DNA of 64,000 nt from positions 186,001 to 250,000 of the forward strand of contig NZ_KB891317.1 in assembly GCF_000373385.1 (NCBI RefSeq), read 5' to 3'. Position 1 is the stretch's first letter. Every line of letters starts with the position of its first letter. The notes below the pieces were generated by a model. It made no database searches and was not told where the DNA came from. It saw only the letters and a program-made list of their open reading frames with translations. Both the position numbers and the translations under genes were made by a program. This DNA is from Thiobacillus thioparus DSM 505 (lineage in GTDB: Bacteria > Pseudomonadota > Gammaproteobacteria > Burkholderiales > Thiobacillaceae). Below are positions 60,972 to 64,000 of the stretch, one piece after another.

Positions 60972-62158
60972 GGCAAGACTCCCAGAGCTTGATTGAGGCG
61001 GGCGCGCGACAGCGCCTGCGCGATTTCTTGTTGGTTGCAAGCCTGCCCGGCGTCAAACGCGGCCGCTCGGGCGCGCAGCAGGGCGAATAGGTCGGTTTCG
61101 CCGAGATCGAAGGATTTCTGGATCAGTTCAAGGTTTTCCTGCGTTGCGGCTCGCTGCTGCTGCGCCATCTCCAGCAGTTGACCGGTGGCTTGCAAGCTTT
61201 GCTCCGCCTGCTGTATCTGGAATTCCAGCGTGAGCCGGGTGCGGTTGTATTGGCTTTGCGCGTCGGCAAGGGCGGTTTGGGCAGCGCTGATGAGCGGCAG
61301 GTTGCGCGCATCGGTGGACAAGGGCAGGCGCATGGAGATGATTACGGAGTCGGCGTAAGGGTCGTTCAGGCTGCCACGCTCCCGGCGCATACCGAGCCCA
61401 AGCTCTGGATTGTCGCGGCGCGATTCGATTGCCAGGCGTACTTGCGCCTGCGCCGTTTCGATCGCTTTGCGCGCATCTTCCAGCAACGGATGGTCGTCAG
61501 GCAGGGGCTTCGGCAGCACGCTTTCCGACATGTCGTCAGGCAAGGCTGTCATGCCGGTGAGAGTGGCATAGGTTTGCTGAGCCTGGAGTAGCCGGGTACG
61601 GCTTAGCAAAACCGCTGCCTGGGCGGTGCGCCATTCATTCTGTGCCAGATTCAAATCGGTCCTGGCCAACTCTCCTGCCCGAACCCGCCGGGCGACATCG
61701 TCCGCCAGTTTTTTCGCAGTGCGCGCGCGCGCTTCGTCGAGCTGGATTTGGGCCTGAGTCTGGCGCACTTGCCAGATAGACTCGCGCAGTTCTCCCGCCA
61801 GTTTCAGGCGCAACGCACGAATACTGGCTTCCAGGCTACCCTTGCCGGCTTGCGCCTGGCGTTGCCGCGCATCGCGCTGACCGGGCAGCCAGATGGGCAA
61901 AGCGATGCCGGCTTCCCACTCGTTCAAGCCCGCATTGTTGGTCAACTGATCGCCGCGATGGCTCAAAATGACGGCGGGTGAGCCGGGCAGCAGACTGTTC
62001 GCGGCGACGATCTGGGCATCGCTTTCCGCGCGCCTTGCCTCCAGGATTTGCGCTTGGGGGCTTGTTTCCCAGGCTTGATCCAGAGTTGCGCGCAGGCTGA
62101 CGGCGTAAACGGGGTTCGTGAGCAGCAAGCCAACAAAAATCAACAGGGTGCGACGCAT
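60968..62158 (-). CDS. TolC-family outer-membrane channel of the efflux operon
   Basis: 396 residues with a signal peptide (RRTLLIFVGLLLTNPVYA) and two long helical repeats typical of OEP/TolC proteins. The first repeat begins SLRATLDQAWETSPQAQILEARRAESDAQIVAANSLLPGSP. It forms the outer channel for the adaptor and pump genes that follow, and is the first gene of the operon. Confidence 0.92.
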   Translation of the reverse strand: MRRTLLIFVGLLLTNPVYAVSLRATLDQAWETSPQAQILEARRAESDAQIVAANSLLPGSPAVILSHRGDQLTNNAGLNEWEAGIALPIWLPGQRDARQRQAQAGKGSLEASIRALRLKLAGELRESIWQVRQTQAQIQLDEARARTAKKLADDVARRVRAGELARTDLNLAQNEWRTAQAAVLLSRTRLLQAQQTYATLTGMTALPDDMSESVLPKPLPDDHPLLEDARKAIETAQAQVRLAIESRRDNPELGLGMRRERGSLNDPYADSVIISMRLPLSTDARNLPLISAAQTALADAQSQYNRTRLTLEFQIQQAEQSLQATGQLLEMAQQQRAATQENLELIQKSFDLGETDLFALLRARAAAFDAGQACNQQEIAQALSRARLNQALGVLP

Positions 62159-62222
62159 GATGTTCTCGAATATTCAGGTTAAGTCGCAAGAAAACTCAGT
62201 CGTCTGGCGAATGCAGCCTATC

Positions 62223-62276
62223 GATACCGTCAGGCCATTTTCGGTCACAGCGCCAAGGCGCGCGTTTGACGGTATC
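62223..62276. promoter_or_regulatory. Long-spaced inverted repeat between efflux operon and regulator
   Basis: GATACCGTCA (62223-62232) and its exact complement TGACGGTATC (62267-62276) are 34 bases apart in the divergent promoter region. It could be an operator with two half-sites or an RNA stem. Confidence 0.45.
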
Positions 62277-62312
62277 CTGCGGATGTGTGCCCAACATCAA
62301 TCTGACAAGCCG

Positions 62313-62328
62313 ATTACAAATCTGTAAT
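62313..62328. promoter_or_regulatory. Heavy-metal response-regulator box
   Basis: ATTACAAATCTGTAAT, a perfect 6-base dyad with a 4-base spacer, fits the ATTACA/TGTAAT boxes of CopR/CusR/CzcR-type regulators. It is in the divergent region between tolC and the regulator gene, so it can serve both. Confidence 0.7.
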
Positions 62329-62389
62329 GCGCACCTTCATCGGGAGTGAGCTGTGGCAGGATGCTTCTATCCAGTCTGATGTTCCGACC

Positions 62390-63082
62390 ATGAAAATCCT
62401 GATCGTCGAAGACGAGCCCAAGACGGGCGATTACCTGAAGCAAGGTCTCACCGAGGCCGGTTTCGTCACGGATCTGGCTCGCGAGGGATGGGATGGGCTG
62501 GAACTTGCCAAAGCGGGGCACTACGATCTGATGATCCTGGATGTGATGCTGCCCGGCATCAATGGCTGGCAGGTGCTCGAAGGCGTTCGCCGGGCTGGCA
62601 TGGACATGCCAGTGCTGTTTTTGACTGCACGCGACCAGGTCGAAGACCGGGTCAAGGGGTTGGAATTGGGTGCCGACGATTATCTGGTGAAGCCCTTTGC
62701 TTTTGCCGAGCTGCTGGCCCGGGTGCGCTCCCTGGTTCGCCGGGGGCATGCCAGTCTGGAATCCGCTGTCCTCAAGGTTGCCGATCTGGAACTGGATCTA
62801 CTACGGCGACGCGCCACACGAGCAGGGCGCAAGATCGAGCTGACAGCCAAGGAATTCGCCCTGCTCGAACTGTTTCTGCGCCGCAAGGGCGAGGTGCTGC
62901 CGCGCAGCCTGATTGCCTCCCAGGTATGGGACATGAATTTCGACTCCGATACCAACGTCATCGATGTGGCGGTGCGGCGGCTGCGAGTCAAGATTGACGA
63001 GGGGTTTGAATTCAAGCTTATCCACACCGTGCGGGGAATGGGCTACGTGCTGGAAACCTTCCCGGCAAATGCGGAACCATGA
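62390..63082 (+). CDS. Heavy-metal response regulator (CusR/CopR type)
   Basis: 230 residues, OmpR class, starting [20 protein letters not shown], a hallmark of the heavy-metal group. Phospho-Asp is D51 ([10 protein letters not shown]), K101 in VKPF. The DNA-binding end has [36 protein letters not shown]. The ATG overlaps no upstream gene; the divergent efflux operon is the likely target. Translation is coupled to the kinase by an ATGA overlap. Confidence 0.94.
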   Translation: MKILIVEDEPKTGDYLKQGLTEAGFVTDLAREGWDGLELAKAGHYDLMILDVMLPGINGWQVLEGVRRAGMDMPVLFLTARDQVEDRVKGLELGADDYLVKPFAFAELLARVRSLVRRGHASLESAVLKVADLELDLLRRRATRAGRKIELTAKEFALLELFLRRKGEVLPRSLIASQVWDMNFDSDTNVIDVAVRRLRVKIDEGFEFKLIHTVRGMGYVLETFPANAEP

Positions 63083-64000
63083 AAATCTTGTCGCTGACTG
63101 CCCGGATTAGCCTGCTTTTCGCCGTGGCGGCTTCCCTGGTTCTGCTGACGACGGGCTATTTCCTGACGCAAGTGGTGGAGACCCATTTCGAGGAGGGGGA
63201 TCGAGACGAACTCAATGGCAAGCGGGCACTCATCCAGAATTTGTTCAAGCACACTTTTACCCAGGCGGAATTGGATTCTCTGCCTCAACAACTGAATGAC
63301 GCCCTGGTCGGCCACCATGGTCTCGCAGTGGCGGTAATGGATGCGGCGGGCAATATCTGGTTCGCCACGTCAGGCGCGGTTTTCCCACGCACGCTGCTGC
63401 AAGATTGTCAAACTCAGCCGATAGCCTGTACGTCCGGCGCCTTGCGGCAGTGGAAGCAGGCCGGGGTGAGCTACCGAGGCATGGCCGTGTCGATGACGAC
63501 AGGCAGCGGCAAGCGCTACACCGTAGCGGTCGCACTGGACATCGAACATCATGATCTCTTCATGAATAAGTTCCGGTCAGTGCTGGCTCTCGCCATCGCT
63601 TTGGCCGCCCTGGCCACAGCCAGTCTGGGCTGGGTAGCCACCCGATGGGGGCTTTCCCCCTTGCGCCAAGTCACCGATATGGTGGCGGGCATGTCTGCCG
63701 AACATTTGGCAGAACGCTTGCCGACTACCGATTTACCGGTGGAACTCAAGCCTCTCGCAACTGCTTTTAACGCCATGCTGGCTCGTCTGGACGATTCCTT
63801 TCGGCGTCTTTCCGCGTTCTCTTCTGACATCGCGCACGAACTTCGCACACCCATTTCCAACCTCATGACCCAGACCCAAGTGGCACTTTCCAGTGCACGC
63901 AGTAATGATGAATACAAGGAGGTTTTGTACTCTAGCCTGGAGGATTATGAACGCATGGCGCAGATGGTTGGCGACATGCTCTATCTTGCACAGGCCGACA
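63079..64000 (+). CDS. Heavy-metal sensor histidine kinase (CusS type), 3' end beyond window
   Basis: 307 codons are visible. [28 protein letters not shown] opens with a membrane helix, the periplasmic sensor runs to about residue 165 and holds two cysteines (C110, C117), a second helix leads into a HAMP domain, and the HisKA box is [14 protein letters not shown] with H253. The ATP-binding domain lies outside the window. ATGA overlap with the regulator gene. Confidence 0.9.
   Translation, partial: MKILSLTARISLLFAVAASLVLLTTGYFLTQVVETHFEEGDRDELNGKRALIQNLFKHTFTQAELDSLPQQLNDALVGHHGLAVAVMDAAGNIWFATSGAVFPRTLLQDCQTQPIACTSGALRQWKQAGVSYRGMAVSMTTGSGKRYTVAVALDIEHHDLFMNKFRSVLALAIALAALATASLGWVATRWGLSPLRQVTDMVAGMSAEHLAERLPTTDLPVELKPLATAFNAMLARLDDSFRRLSAFSSDIAHELRTPISNLMTQTQVALSSARSNDEYKEVLYSSLEDYERMAQMVGDMLYLAQAD

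Overview
The window looks like chromosome of a chemolithoautotrophic, sulfur-oxidising betaproteobacterium, most like Thiobacillus and relatives. The clues are a sat-aprB-aprA cluster for sulfite oxidation via APS, a CbbQ/CbbO RuBisCO-activase pair, a type I sulfide:quinone oxidoreductase, high GC content, and betaproteobacterial gene order such as xseB-ispA-dxs-folE2. The genus is inferred from gene content; there is no rRNA here to confirm it. No rRNA, tRNA, CRISPR array or intact insertion sequence was seen.

Layout. 1-3570 (minus): YkgJ-type cysteine-cluster protein, DUF4124 protein, cbbQ, and cbbO cut by the window edge. 3760-8297 (minus): a 137-residue orphan, sat, aprB, aprA and a strong terminator. 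8420-13775: glutamine amidotransferase and a secreted aspartic protease whose start codons overlap divergently, then xseB-ispA-dxs and folE2. 13872-19112: a structured leader before a Rieske oxygenase, an EamA exporter, a SpoIIAA-like protein, and a pip-cnoX-DUF3025 operon. 19351-23420: a small Rossmann protein, a FIST sensor, an 87-residue protein and a MASE1-GGDEF-EAL enzyme, which look like one signalling operon. 23425-29691: cydP-cydA-cydB-cydX-ybgE-sqr, divergent from a sigma-54 activator with the FisR cysteine spacing, with a near-perfect -24/-12 promoter between them. 29740-38186: acnA, DUF3147, lysS, recQ, and an ArsR regulator with two AHSA1-domain proteins behind a clear promoter/operator.

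38317-48726 (minus) is an enlarged kdp potassium-uptake operon. Besides kdpF, A, B, C, D and E it holds a 30-residue membrane peptide ahead of kdpF, a 40-residue membrane peptide after kdpC, a TorF-type porin, an EIIA(Ntr)-like protein, an unknown protein and a small zinc-finger protein. A KdpE-type box sits at about -71 to -54 of the predicted start.

49174-64000 is accessory DNA dominated by copper/silver and heavy-metal resistance. It contains a CopB-type ATPase with a YHS protein, a DUF411 protein, a CusF-like protein, a Met-rich protein, a SHOCT protein, a tolC-adaptor-cusA/czcA efflux operon, and a divergent two-component system (the kinase runs off the window). It is interspersed with gene-poor stretches and a thioredoxin-like remnant.

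The most interesting unit is the fisR/cydPABX-ybgE-sqr module. It appears to be a sulfane-sulfur-sensed, sigma-54-driven circuit that makes a sulfide:quinone oxidoreductase together with the sulfide-tolerant quinol oxidase that can take its electrons. The enlarged kdp operon, with its own EIIA(Ntr)-like protein and unannotated micropeptides, is the second.
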